From: CAZKEG01 sp964601575 | GTDB lineage: Bacteria > Desulfobacterota > Thermodesulfobacteria > Thermodesulfobacteriales > Thermodesulfatatoraceae | Direction: 5' to 3' | DNA length: 9,567 nucleotides | Assembly: GCA_964601575.1 (NCBI GenBank) | Contig: CAZROA010000087.1 | Location: 1-9,567 of the forward strand | In this document: piece by piece, positions 1 to 6,370 of the stretch | Numbering within the stretch: the stretch's first letter is position 1 | How the letters are laid out: every line of letters starts with the position of its first letter | Made by a program: the position numbers and the translations under genes | Notes under the pieces: generated by a model | Seen by the model: only the letters and a program-made list of their open reading frames with translations | Database searches by the model: none | What the model was told of the DNA's origin: nothing

Positions 1-1
1 A

Positions 2-1042
2 GATAAAAGTCGTTATCAGCTTACCAGTCGGGGACGCAAGGCGGAGAATTTCTTGGTCCTCAAAGGGGCTTCGGCCAGGAATTTAAAAAATATTCAGGTC
101 AAGATCCCGCTAGGCACTTTGACCGTGGTCACCGGGGTCTCAGGTTCAGGTAAGTCCACTTTGGTCATGGAGGTCCTTTACGAGAACCTCAGGCGTCGTC
201 TGGCTGGCCGAGAGAAATTGGTAGATCTGGCTGAACTTTTGGGCGAGGCAGGGATCAGGCGGGTCGTGGTGGTGGATCATTCGCCCATCGGTCGCACGCC
301 CCGTTCCACTCCAGCCACCTACGTAGGTCTTATGGATCGTATCCGAGAGCTCTTCGCCGGGTTGCCCGAATCCCGGGCTAGGGGTTGGACCGCCAGTCGG
401 TTTTCCTTCAACGTCTCCGAAGGGCATTGTGAGGCCTGTAAAGGCCAAGGACGGCTCAAAGTAGAGATGAAGTTTCTGCCCGAGGTCTACATGACCTGTG
501 AGGTCTGTGGCGGGGCCCGTTATAACGAAGAGACCCTCCAGGTACGCTATCGAGGGAAGAACATCGCCGAGGTCCTTGAGATGACCATGGCTGAGGCCAA
601 AGATTTCTTTGCCCGGGTATCCACTCTGGCCGAGCCCCTAGGTGTGCTCTGCGACTTGGGGCTTGATTATCTCACTCTAGGCCAGCCAAGCCCCACGCTT
701 TCCGGGGGCGAGGCCCAGCGCATCAAACTGGCCGCGGAATTTATCAAGGGCAAACGAGGTGGGACTTTGTTTATCCTTGATGAGCCCACCACCGGTCTTC
801 ATATTGCCGATGTGGCCAAGCTCTTAAAACTGCTACATAACCTGGTAGATCGCGGGGATACGGTGGTGGTCATCGAGCATAATCTAGACATAATCAAGGA
901 GGGGGATTGGATCATTGACCTTGGCCCTGAAGGCGGTGAGAAAGGCGGGGAGCTCCTCTTTCAAGGCCCTCCAAATGAACTCATAAAGACCAATACCTAC
1001 ACCGCCCAGGCTCTACGAGAATTTCTAAGGAAAGGGCTTTAA
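2..1042 (+). CDS. uvrA: Excinuclease ABC subunit A (UvrA), C-terminal part, cut by the window start
   Basis: DNA-damage sensor of nucleotide excision repair. UvrA is an ABC-type ATPase dimer that loads UvrB at lesions in the cytoplasm. The frame is open to base 2, so 346 residues of a roughly 940-residue protein are present; a TTG at 53 is internal and not the start. Seen in this fragment: Walker A GVSGSGKST (about residues 45-53), SPIGRTPRS, a zinc module Cys143-x2-Cys146-x19-Cys166-x2-Cys169, the ABC signature LSGGE (about 233-237), Walker B ILDEPT (about 258-263) and the H-loop VIEHN (about 291-295). This is the complete second nucleotide-binding domain, with all key residues intact. It ends in TAA and faces a convergent tRNA-Gly. 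Identity is near certain; only the N-terminal two thirds are unseen. Confidence 0.97.
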   Translation, partial: DKSRYQLTSRGRKAENFLVLKGASARNLKNIQVKIPLGTLTVVTGVSGSGKSTLVMEVLYENLRRRLAGREKLVDLAELLGEAGIRRVVVVDHSPIGRTPRSTPATYVGLMDRIRELFAGLPESRARGWTASRFSFNVSEGHCEACKGQGRLKVEMKFLPEVYMTCEVCGGARYNEETLQVRYRGKNIAEVLEMTMAEAKDFFARVSTLAEPLGVLCDLGLDYLTLGQPSPTLSGGEAQRIKLAAEFIKGKRGGTLFILDEPTTGLHIADVAKLLKLLHNLVDRGDTVVVIEHNLDIIKEGDWIIDLGPEGGEKGGELLFQGPPNELIKTNTYTAQALREFLRKGL

Positions 1043-1048
1043 CCTTAG
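1025..1048. repeat. Inverted repeat over the uvrA stop codon, possible weak bidirectional terminator
   Basis: CTAAGG (1025-1030) is repeated inverted as CCTTAG (1043-1048) around a 12-base loop that includes the uvrA stop. The inner AAAG/CTTT could extend the structure. No T-run follows on the plus strand, so it is a poor intrinsic terminator for uvrA. It lies between two convergent genes, which is where a terminator is expected. Confidence 0.4.
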
Positions 1049-1064
1049 GAGAAGACATAAAAAA

Positions 1065-1139
1065 TGGAGCGGGAAACGGGATTCGAACCCGCGACATCCA
1101 CCTTGGCAAGGTGGCGCTCTACCACTGAGCTATTCCCGC
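1065..1139 (-). tRNA. tRNA-Gly (GCC anticodon)
   Basis: Read on the minus strand, this 75-base gene folds as a normal cloverleaf. The acceptor stem GCGGGAA pairs with TTCCCGC, followed by T and an encoded CCA. The D arm contains AGCTCAGTGGTAGAGC. The anticodon stem CCACC/GGTGG encloses TTGCCAA with anticodon GCC (plus-strand 1105-1107), and the T arm contains GGTTCGAATCC. Six T residues follow the CCA directly (plus-strand A-run 1059-1064), so transcription may stop there. The gene lies 47 bases beyond the porB stop on the same strand. Confidence 0.98.
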
Positions 1140-1153
1140 TCCGAGCTAGTTAA

Positions 1154-1182
1154 TAAATAACGGCCCTAAGGATTTCTGTCAA
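1154..1182 (-). promoter_or_regulatory. Sigma-70 type promoter for tRNA-Gly
   Basis: On the minus strand a perfect TTGACA (-35, plus-strand 1177-1182) is followed after 17 bases by TATTTA (-10, plus-strand 1154-1159). Transcription would start about 8 bases upstream of the tRNA 5' end at 1139. The -35 box is ideal and the -10 box matches 3 of 6 positions. The promoter fits between the porB stop and the tRNA, so the tRNA probably does not depend on the por operon, although read-through is possible because no terminator is seen after porB. Confidence 0.62.
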
Positions 1183-1186
1183 CAGT

Positions 1187-2125
1187 CTAGAGCTCTGCCA
1201 ACCTCAAGAGGCGTTCGTAATCGGCATCTACTCGACGTTGAATCTCAGCGATCAATTCAGGTGTTAGGTGACGGAACCGACGCTGGAGTTTCAGGTATTC
1301 CTCGACCGGCTTCGGCCTGGTGACCTTACGCGTAATGTAGTATTTCCCCTCGATGACCTCATACAAGGGGAAGACCTTGGTATCTACGGCCAGACGGGCC
1401 AGTTTGATGGAGTCTTCTCCTTTAGAGCCCCAACCAGTGGGGCAAGGGGAGAAAATGTGAACATAGGCCGGTCCTTTGATCAAGGCCGCCTTTTTGACTT
1501 TGTTCATCAAGTCCAGGAAAAAGGCCGGCGAAGCCGTAGCGACATAAGGGATGCCATGGGCCACGGCAATGGCCGGGAGATTCTTCTTCCAGGTCATCTG
1601 ACCAAAACTCTTTGACCCAGGAGGGCTGGTGGTGGTCATCGCGCCGTAAGGAGTACAGCTTGAACGCTGCACCCCGGTATTCATGTAGGCCTCGTTGTCC
1701 AAGCAGATGTAGACAAAATCATGACCCCTTTCTAGCGCCCCGGAAAGCGCCTGAAGGCCGATGTCTGCTGTCCCGCCGTCACCGGCAAAGGCCACCACAT
1801 CTACGTGGCGAGTCTTGGGAAAACGTTTATGGCGTTTGAGTACCTTTAAGGCCGCCTCTACCCCGGAGGCCACGGCAGCGGTGTTTTCAAAGGCGATATG
1901 TATCCAAGGTACACGCCAGGCCGTCTGGGGGAAGGGGGTAGAAATGATCTCCATACATCCGGTGGCGGCACAGACGATCACGTTCGTCCCCAAGGCCTTC
2001 ATGGCCAGGCGCAAGGCCAGGACCTCTCCACACCCCTGGCAAGCCCTATGTCCCGGAGCAAACGGTTCTTCCTTAGGTAAATTCTTGACGCTGAAACCCT
2101 TAAATTTAGCCAGTTCTGGAATCAT
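1187..2125 (-). CDS. porB: Pyruvate:ferredoxin oxidoreductase, beta subunit (TPP-binding)
   Basis: Catalytic TPP subunit of the heterotetrameric 2-oxoacid:ferredoxin oxidoreductase. It oxidises pyruvate with CoA to acetyl-CoA and CO2 in the cytoplasm and passes electrons to ferredoxin. The 312 residues are the usual length. Seen: ACQGCG (Cys29, Cys32), AATGC (Cys57) and SPCPTGW (Cys228), which match the four cysteines that hold the proximal [4Fe-4S] cluster in this family. The TPP/Mg motif is GDGG at 115-118 with DNEAYMNTG at 143-151. The ATG overlaps the porA stop as ATGA, indicating translational coupling. It is the last gene of porG-porD-porA-porB. Pyruvate is the likeliest substrate, but related enzymes act on branched-chain or other 2-oxoacids and the sequence alone does not exclude them. 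Confidence 0.93.
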   Translation of the reverse strand: MIPELAKFKGFSVKNLPKEEPFAPGHRACQGCGEVLALRLAMKALGTNVIVCAATGCMEIISTPFPQTAWRVPWIHIAFENTAAVASGVEAALKVLKRHKRFPKTRHVDVVAFAGDGGTADIGLQALSGALERGHDFVYICLDNEAYMNTGVQRSSCTPYGAMTTTSPPGSKSFGQMTWKKNLPAIAVAHGIPYVATASPAFFLDLMNKVKKAALIKGPAYVHIFSPCPTGWGSKGEDSIKLARLAVDTKVFPLYEVIEGKYYITRKVTRPKPVEEYLKLQRRFRHLTPELIAEIQRRVDADYERLLRLAEL

Positions 2126-3300
2126 GACTCACGCACCCCTATCGTTTCGTAAGGTTCTTTGGGCCGTTTTTTGCGGTAGAAAAAGGCCCGATCCGCTATT
2201 TCTTCAAAATCCTCCACGGTCACATCACGCCCTCCGAGACCGGCAATAAAACTAAGCACACGCGGACGCCTCGCTACGTGGTAAAGACAGGACCTGATCT
2301 CTGTGGCTACCGGCCCACCAGTAGACCCCGGAGTAAGGGCCCGATCAATGACCGCCAGGACCGGTATCTTTGAAATGGCCTTTCTGAATTCCTGGATAGG
2401 GAAGGGCCGCCATAGGCGCAAACGAATAAGCCCTACCTTTTTACCGGCTTCGCGCATCTTATCTATGGCGGTCATCGCCGTTTCCGCCAGGCTACCCATG
2501 ATCAAGAGGGCCACTTCGGCATCTTCCAGGCGGTAGGTCTCTACCGGATGATACTCACGGCCAAATCTGGCGGCAAAATCCTTCCAGGCCTTTAGGATGA
2601 CCCGCTTGGCATTTTTGAAGGCCTCGTCTTGGGCCTTTTTGACCTCAAAATAGATCTCCGGTACCCCTACCGGCCCCATGGTAAGAGGCTTACGTGGATC
2701 CAATTTGTATTTAGGCCTAAAGGGCGGAAGATAGGCGTCTACCTCTTCTTGATCCGGTAACTCGATGGGTTCGATGACGTGGCTCAGGGTGAAACCATCG
2801 ATATTGACGATGGCCGGAAACATCACGTTTCGATCTTCGGCTACCCGAAAGGCATGGATGACCAGATCAACCGCTTCTTGGCCGTTTTCGGCAAAGGTCT
2901 GGATCCAGCCGATATCTCGTTCGGCCATGATGTCACTATGATCGTTCCAGATACTGATGGGGGCCGAAAGGGCACGATTGGCCACGACCATGACCACCGG
3001 TAGACGCAAAGCAGGAGCGATGAAGAGGATCTCGTGCATCAAGGCCAGACCCTGGGCACTGGTGGAGGTAAAGGTTCGCGCCCCGGTAGCCACCGAGCCC
3101 AGACAGCAACTGATGGCCGAATGTTCAGACTCAACGGTCACGTACTCGGCATCAAGTTCACCGTTGGCCACCAACTCGCTCAAGTGCTCGACGATATGGG
3201 TCTGCGGGGTGATGGGGTAGGCTGCTATAACCTCAGCCCTGGCCAATTTGACCGCTTCCGCAATCGCAATAGAGACTTCCATCGCCACTCTCTTTGCCAT
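2122..3300 (-). CDS. porA: Pyruvate:ferredoxin oxidoreductase, alpha subunit
   Basis: Alpha subunit (392 residues) with the pyrimidine-binding and transketolase C-terminal domains of POR. It forms the active site together with PorB. Seen: YPITPQT at 28-34, ESEHSA at 57-62, FTSTSAQGLALMHE at about 77-90 and ANRAL around Arg109. The Thr in YPITP, the Glu in SEHSA and Arg109 correspond by my reading to substrate/TPP-site residues known in the Desulfovibrio africanus enzyme. The C-terminal domain starts near residue 260 (VALLIMGSLAETA) and ends before residue 375. The start is set by a strong Shine-Dalgarno GAGGAGGT on the minus strand (plus-strand 3307-3314). This lies across the end of porD, which stops only 2 bases upstream. 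Confidence 0.94.
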   Translation of the reverse strand: MAKRVAMEVSIAIAEAVKLARAEVIAAYPITPQTHIVEHLSELVANGELDAEYVTVESEHSAISCCLGSVATGARTFTSTSAQGLALMHEILFIAPALRLPVVMVVANRALSAPISIWNDHSDIMAERDIGWIQTFAENGQEAVDLVIHAFRVAEDRNVMFPAIVNIDGFTLSHVIEPIELPDQEEVDAYLPPFRPKYKLDPRKPLTMGPVGVPEIYFEVKKAQDEAFKNAKRVILKAWKDFAARFGREYHPVETYRLEDAEVALLIMGSLAETAMTAIDKMREAGKKVGLIRLRLWRPFPIQEFRKAISKIPVLAVIDRALTPGSTGGPVATEIRSCLYHVARRPRVLSFIAGLGGRDVTVEDFEEIADRAFFYRKKRPKEPYETIGVRES

Positions 3301-3302
3301 GG

Positions 3303-3596
3303 CTAAACCTCCTCAAGAACCATGGTAATCGCCCCTTTAGGGCAGACGGCCGCACAAATCCCGCAGCCCTTACAATAATAGAGGTTTACTTGATAAAACC
3401 CTTCCTCGTCCTGTTCGTAACACATATCTGGACACAAAATGTAACACGTACCACACTTGACACACTTTTCTTTGTCTAACTCCGGGCGCATGGAACGCCA
3501 GTCACCAGTTTTGAATTGGGCACTATTTCCTGGCTCCATGATGTAGAAACCAAAAGGCACGTCCTTCCAGGACATCAAAGCCTGATCTTTTCCCAT
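3303..3596 (-). CDS. porD: Pyruvate:ferredoxin oxidoreductase, delta subunit (2[4Fe-4S] ferredoxin-like)
   Basis: Small electron-transfer subunit of POR (97 residues). Two bacterial-ferredoxin motifs are visible: Cys45-x2-Cys48-x2-Cys51-x3-Cys55 and Cys75-x2-Cys78-x2-Cys81-x3-Cys85, each followed by Pro as usual. An extra Cys59 lies between them. These clusters would carry electrons from the TPP site to external ferredoxin. The roughly 40-residue N-terminal extension is normal for PorD. The Shine-Dalgarno AAGGAG overlaps the porG stop codon and the gap to porG is 10 bases, so the genes are cotranscribed. A free-standing delta subunit is the arrangement of archaeal, Thermotoga-like and thermophilic bacterial PORs, as opposed to the single-chain PFOR of many other bacteria. 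Confidence 0.93.
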   Translation of the reverse strand: MGKDQALMSWKDVPFGFYIMEPGNSAQFKTGDWRSMRPELDKEKCVKCGTCYILCPDMCYEQDEEGFYQVNLYYCKGCGICAAVCPKGAITMVLEEV

Positions 3597-3606
3597 TGCT
3601 CACTCC

Positions 3607-4158
3607 TTATTGATAGAGTTTGGTCTCTTCGAGGGCACGTGCCATGGCGGCCTTGTTCTTTTCCGCCAAACGCCCAAAGCGATGTTCTAGGGCCTCTTCG
3701 AGATAGCTCTGATCCACCAAGTTGGTGGCCTTAAGGAGGGCACCCAACATGGTGGTATTGGTGATAGGAAGCCCCAAGACCTCGATGGCTATCTTGGTGG
3801 CATCAACAGAAGCCAACTTTCCTTCATAACCACCCAGTATCTCGCGCAGGGTCTTTTCATCCTTGTGTGAATTAAGGATCACCCACCCGTTTTCCTTGAG
3901 GCCCTGAGTGACCTTGACGATGGTCGGAAGCGAAGGATCTAAGACAACCACGATGTCTGGATTATAGACCTTCTCCCTGGTACGAATTCGTTCATCACTG
4001 ACCCGGAGGAAGGCCATCACCGGCGCTCCCCGTCTTTCCGGGCCGAAGCTGGGAAAGGCCTGGGCATATTTGCCTTGATTAATAGCCGAGATCGCCAGGA
4101 GTTCAGCAGACGTAACGGCACCTTGCCCACCACGACCATGAAGTCTCACTTCAATCAT
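3607..4158 (-). CDS. porG: Pyruvate:ferredoxin oxidoreductase, gamma subunit
   Basis: Gamma subunit (183 residues) of POR. In single-chain PFORs this is the domain that contributes CoA binding and assembly. Seen: the family opening HGRGGQGAVTSAELLA at about 7-22, FPSFGPERRGAPV at 35-47 and NTTMLGALL at about 133-141. It is the first gene of the operon. The start is supported by AAGGAGAAGG about 4 bases before ATG. That Shine-Dalgarno sits in one arm of a small perfect hairpin (4165-4178), and a TTGACA promoter lies about 40 bases upstream. The length and motifs leave little doubt about the family; the exact 2-oxoacid is inferred from the full gene set. Confidence 0.93.
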   Translation of the reverse strand: MIEVRLHGRGGQGAVTSAELLAISAINQGKYAQAFPSFGPERRGAPVMAFLRVSDERIRTREKVYNPDIVVVLDPSLPTIVKVTQGLKENGWVILNSHKDEKTLREILGGYEGKLASVDATKIAIEVLGLPITNTTMLGALLKATNLVDQSYLEEALEHRFGRLAEKNKAAMARALEETKLYQ

Positions 4159-4164
4159 TGGCCT

Positions 4165-4178
4165 TCTCCTTTTGGAGA
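4165..4178 (-). promoter_or_regulatory. Hairpin over the porG ribosome-binding site
   Basis: On the minus strand TCTCC-AAAA-GGAGA is a perfect 5-bp stem with a 4-base loop. The right arm, GGAGA, is part of the porG Shine-Dalgarno AAGGAGAAGG, so folding would hide it. The whole element lies inside the predicted 5' leader of about 34 bases. Five base pairs is weak, so this is only a candidate for translational tuning. Confidence 0.4.
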
Positions 4179-4198
4179 TAAATGGATTGATTGGTTGT

Positions 4199-4228
4199 TA
4201 GTTAGCACAATGCAGAAGTACATGTCAA
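4199..4228 (-). promoter_or_regulatory. Sigma-70 type promoter for the por operon
   Basis: Minus strand: a perfect TTGACA (-35, plus-strand 4223-4228), an 18-base spacer and TAACTA (-10, plus-strand 4199-4204). The -10 is preceded by TGC, giving the TGn pattern of an extended -10. The start point would be near 4192, leaving a leader of about 34 bases before the porG ATG. The -10 hexamer is poor, so activation by a regulator is plausible. Confidence 0.55.
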
Positions 4229-4243
4229 CAACTCTCTTGTTAG

Positions 4244-4257
4244 GGAAAGGCCTTTCC
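4244..4257. promoter_or_regulatory. Perfect 14-bp palindrome, candidate operator between por and the channel gene
   Basis: GGAAAGG followed directly by CCTTTCC is an uninterrupted perfect palindrome. It is centred about 58 bases upstream of the inferred por start point and about 77 upstream of the possible start point for the divergent channel gene. A dimeric regulator bound here could act on either promoter. No regulator is encoded nearby, so the binding protein is unknown. Confidence 0.38.
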
Positions 4258-4290
4258 AGAGATGTGTTTAAGAAAAAGAGAATGATATCC

Positions 4291-4320
4291 GAAACAAAAG
4301 ATGACTAAAACCGGTAGAAT
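4291..4320 (+). promoter_or_regulatory. Possible promoter for the pentapeptide channel gene
   Basis: TAGAAT (4315-4320) matches the -10 consensus at 5 of 6 positions. GAAACA (4291-4296), 18 bases upstream, matches only 3 of 6 -35 positions. The start point would be near 4327, about 20 bases before the ATG. It is weak evidence, but this is the best candidate in the 188-base divergent gap. Confidence 0.3.
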
Positions 4321-4346
4321 AGCTATTTACGGAATAAAAGTGTTTC

Positions 4347-5330
4347 ATGGGATCATTTTCACAAAAAATGAATTTTCATGCAGAAAAGAGTCAGGCAGAG
4401 TTAGACTTAGAAGAGAGAATAAGGACTAAGGATCTTCGAGGATTAGATCTTTCAGGGCGGGACCTTTCGGGGCGGGATCTTTCAGGAGCAGATCTTTCTG
4501 GGGCCAGGTTTTTTAAGGCCAAACTTAAAGGTGCTATTCTGAACGGAGCCAATCTTACCGGAGCGGATTTTACCGGGGCAGACCTTTCTCACGCCCGTCT
4601 CGAAGGCATAAAGGCCCGGAACGCTGGTTTTGGTATGGCCTGTCTGGAAGGGGCCTGTTTTTTTATGGCTGATTTAAGAAACACCACTTTTACCAGGGCC
4701 GATCTTACACGGGCTGATCTGAGATGCGCCTCTTTAAAAGGGGCCAGAATAAGGGAGGCCACCTTAGTAGGGACGGATCTGACCAAGGCCGATTTAAGAC
4801 GTGCTGATCTGTCTAAGAGCAACGTGGCCCAGGCCTGTTTTGACCAGGCTGATCTCCGGGGGTCAAGACTTCGTATGATCAAGGGTTTTGAAAAGGCCAG
4901 TTGGATCGGGGCCGATATTCGTGACATAAATTTTGCCGGGGCCTATATGGTCCGGCGTTTTATTATGGATCAGAATTATCTGAAGGAGTTCCGAGAACGA
5001 AGTCGTTTAAATAAGATCATTTATTATCTCTGGTGGCTGACTTCAGATTGCGGGAGGAGTATGACTAGATGGTGCGTTTTTGTAGGTATTCAAGTGATCT
5101 TTTTTGCCATTCTTTACGCTATAGTTGGTGTTGATTATGGAAAATATCCCACTTTCCTTTCTCCTTTGTATTATAGTGTAGTTACTTTAACTACGCTCGG
5201 TTACGGTGATGTAATACCCAAAAGCTTAGGCGGGCAAATAGTAGCCATCTTACAGGTTACTACAGGGTATATGTTACTTGGTGGTTTACTATCTATTTTT
5301 ACCAACAAAATAGCGCGGAGGGCAGATTAA
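4347..5330 (+). CDS. Pentapeptide-repeat protein fused to a two-helix K+ channel pore
   Basis: Membrane protein of 327 residues with two clear parts. Residues about 30-200 are an uninterrupted run of pentapeptides of the A(D/N)LxG type (for example DLSGADLSGA, GANLTGADF), predicted to form a right-handed beta-helix of about 8 coils in the cytoplasm. After a basic linker (about 201-235) come TM1 (about 242-261), a pore helix (about 269-281), the K+ filter TLGYGD (283-288) and TM2 (about 297-316). Only 11 residues follow TM2, so there is no RCK/TrkA domain; the beta-helix may replace it as the soluble part. A tetrameric K+ channel is inferred from the filter. The start is uncertain: neither ATG 4347 nor ATG 4368 has a good Shine-Dalgarno. 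The gene after it begins directly at its stop codon. Pentapeptide proteins with C-terminal channel domains exist as a known but barely studied architecture. Confidence 0.88.
   Translation: MGSFSQKMNFHAEKSQAELDLEERIRTKDLRGLDLSGRDLSGRDLSGADLSGARFFKAKLKGAILNGANLTGADFTGADLSHARLEGIKARNAGFGMACLEGACFFMADLRNTTFTRADLTRADLRCASLKGARIREATLVGTDLTKADLRRADLSKSNVAQACFDQADLRGSRLRMIKGFEKASWIGADIRDINFAGAYMVRRFIMDQNYLKEFRERSRLNKIIYYLWWLTSDCGRSMTRWCVFVGIQVIFFAILYAIVGVDYGKYPTFLSPLYYSVVTLTTLGYGDVIPKSLGGQIVAILQVTTGYMLLGGLLSIFTNKIARRAD
4446..4505 (+). repeat. Four tandem 15-bp units inside the pentapeptide region
   Basis: Four consecutive in-frame units start at 4446, 4461, 4476 and 4491. They are variants of GATCTTTCAGGGCGG and encode DLSGR, DLSGR, DLSGA and DLSGA. 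Similarity at the DNA level, not only in the protein, suggests recent duplication by slippage. Later pentapeptides have diverged in DNA sequence. Confidence 0.75.
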
Positions 5331-6188
5331 ATGGCCTTTTTTGGCTTTTTTAAGCGCAAGAGAGATCCTCTCAAGGAACTCAAAGAATTATTAGAGGGGT
5401 TTGAACTACCGAGTTTTCCCAAGGCAGCCATGCAGGTGCTGGACACCCTGAGAGACCCCAAGGCCACGGCTACACAGATTGCCCGCACGATCGAGGCTGA
5501 TCCAGGAATTTATATAAATGTCTTAAAGACCATCAATTCCGCGGCCTTTGGTCTCCCGAGAGAAGTGGTGAGCATGGAACACGCTGTGGCCCTTTTAGGG
5601 CGGGCGCGATTAGAATCGCTTATCTTGCCTCTCGCCGTCAAGGATTGCCTGCCCCAAATAAATGTCCCCTGTTTGGACCTGAAACGTTTTTGGTTAGCGG
5701 CCTGCCGTCGCGGGAGCTTGGCCCGTCATGTGGCCAAGATTTTACATCCTACCACCCATGTGGAGGCCTTCAGTGCTGGGCTTTTACAGGACCTGGCTGT
5801 TCCGGTCATCATGCACGTCAAACAGAAGATGTATTGTCCTACTTTGGAGACCTGGAACGTGAACAAAGATACCCGCCTAGATGAATTAGAACGCAAGCAG
5901 TTCGGTTTCGATCATCAGACCATCGGGGCCTTGATGGCTGAACAATGGAATCTGCCCGATTATTTGATCCGGGCCATCAGTAAACATCATTATTTGGAAA
6001 ATGGTACCGATCCGGCGGTTTATTTGGTCTCTCATATCCGTTACAATCAAGATCTCTACGAGAATTCAGAAATCGATTTATTGATAGAAATAGCCCAGAA
6101 GAAACTTGGTCTCTCCCGAGAGACCATCTTTCATGTCATTGATCAATCCCTTCGAGATGCCGAGGAACTGGTGGCCATCTTTCAATAG
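5331..6188 (+). CDS. HDOD-domain signalling protein
   Basis: Cytoplasmic protein of 285 residues made almost entirely of one HDOD domain (about 22-220), a helical fold related to HD phosphohydrolases but usually without catalysis. It is found in bacterial signalling. Seen: LPSFPKAAMQVL (27-38), ADPGIYINVLKTINSAAFG (56-74), VVSMEHAVALLG (79-90), SAGLLQDLAVPVI (148-160) and HHYLE (219-223). Where active HD enzymes have His-Asp after the AGLL motif, this protein has Gln153-Asp154, so enzymatic activity is unlikely. The last 60 residues hold no second domain that I recognise. It starts directly after the channel gene's TAA, with Shine-Dalgarno GGAGGG at 5317-5322 inside the channel's last codons, so the two are cotranscribed and probably coupled. 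Its partner and output are unknown. Confidence 0.88.
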   Translation: MAFFGFFKRKRDPLKELKELLEGFELPSFPKAAMQVLDTLRDPKATATQIARTIEADPGIYINVLKTINSAAFGLPREVVSMEHAVALLGRARLESLILPLAVKDCLPQINVPCLDLKRFWLAACRRGSLARHVAKILHPTTHVEAFSAGLLQDLAVPVIMHVKQKMYCPTLETWNVNKDTRLDELERKQFGFDHQTIGALMAEQWNLPDYLIRAISKHHYLENGTDPAVYLVSHIRYNQDLYENSEIDLLIEIAQKKLGLSRETIFHVIDQSLRDAEELVAIFQ

Positions 6189-6219
6189 GGCTTTTCAAGG
6201 GTTTGATTATCCGGTATTT

Positions 6220-6225
6220 TATACT
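6220..6225 (+). promoter_or_regulatory. Possible -10 box for tRNA-Gln
   Basis: TATACT matches the -10 consensus at 5 of 6 positions and would start transcription 2-4 bases before the tRNA at 6235. No convincing -35 lies at the right distance. The tRNA could also be transcribed by read-through from the HDOD gene, which ends 46 bases upstream without a visible terminator. Confidence 0.38.
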
Positions 6226-6234
6226 GGACTCTGA

Positions 6235-6308
6235 TCCGGGGTCGTCTAACGGCAGGACATGGGACTTTGGCTCCCAGAATGGTGGTTCGAATCCACCCCC
6301 CGGATCCA
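6235..6308 (+). tRNA. tRNA-Gln (UUG anticodon)
   Basis: A 74-base cloverleaf. The acceptor stem TCCGGGG pairs with CCCCGGA, followed by T and an encoded CCA. The D arm is TCGTCTAACGGCAGGA, typical of tRNA-Gln. The anticodon stem TGGGA/TCCCA encloses CTTTGGC with anticodon TTG at 6267-6269. The T arm is GGTGGTTCGAATCCACC. The D arm and anticodon both support Gln. Confidence 0.97.
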
Positions 6309-6370
6309 TCTTTATTCCTTCCTAAACTCTCTCCTTTGATTTAATCGGTTTGGGGCTTTTTAATGAGAAG

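Noticed and set aside
1268..3306. Several open frames on the plus strand opposite porB and porA
   Set aside because: The minus-strand por genes are certain; these frames overlap each other, lack Shine-Dalgarno sites and resemble no protein family.
4159..4346. Riboswitch or small gene in the divergent gap
   Set aside because: No known riboswitch pattern recognised and only short frames overlapping porG; the gap is explained by two promoters and a possible operator.
4589..4927. A 112-codon open frame antisense to the pentapeptide region
   Set aside because: Its repetitive sequence rich in Ala, Arg and Ser is a mirror of the pentapeptide codons; no start signal and no recognisable domain.
6235..6308. 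tRNA-Gln or tRNA-Gly as attachment site of an integrated element
   Set aside because: No duplicated tRNA 3' end, integrase or other mobile gene is seen in the window; flanking genes are ordinary.
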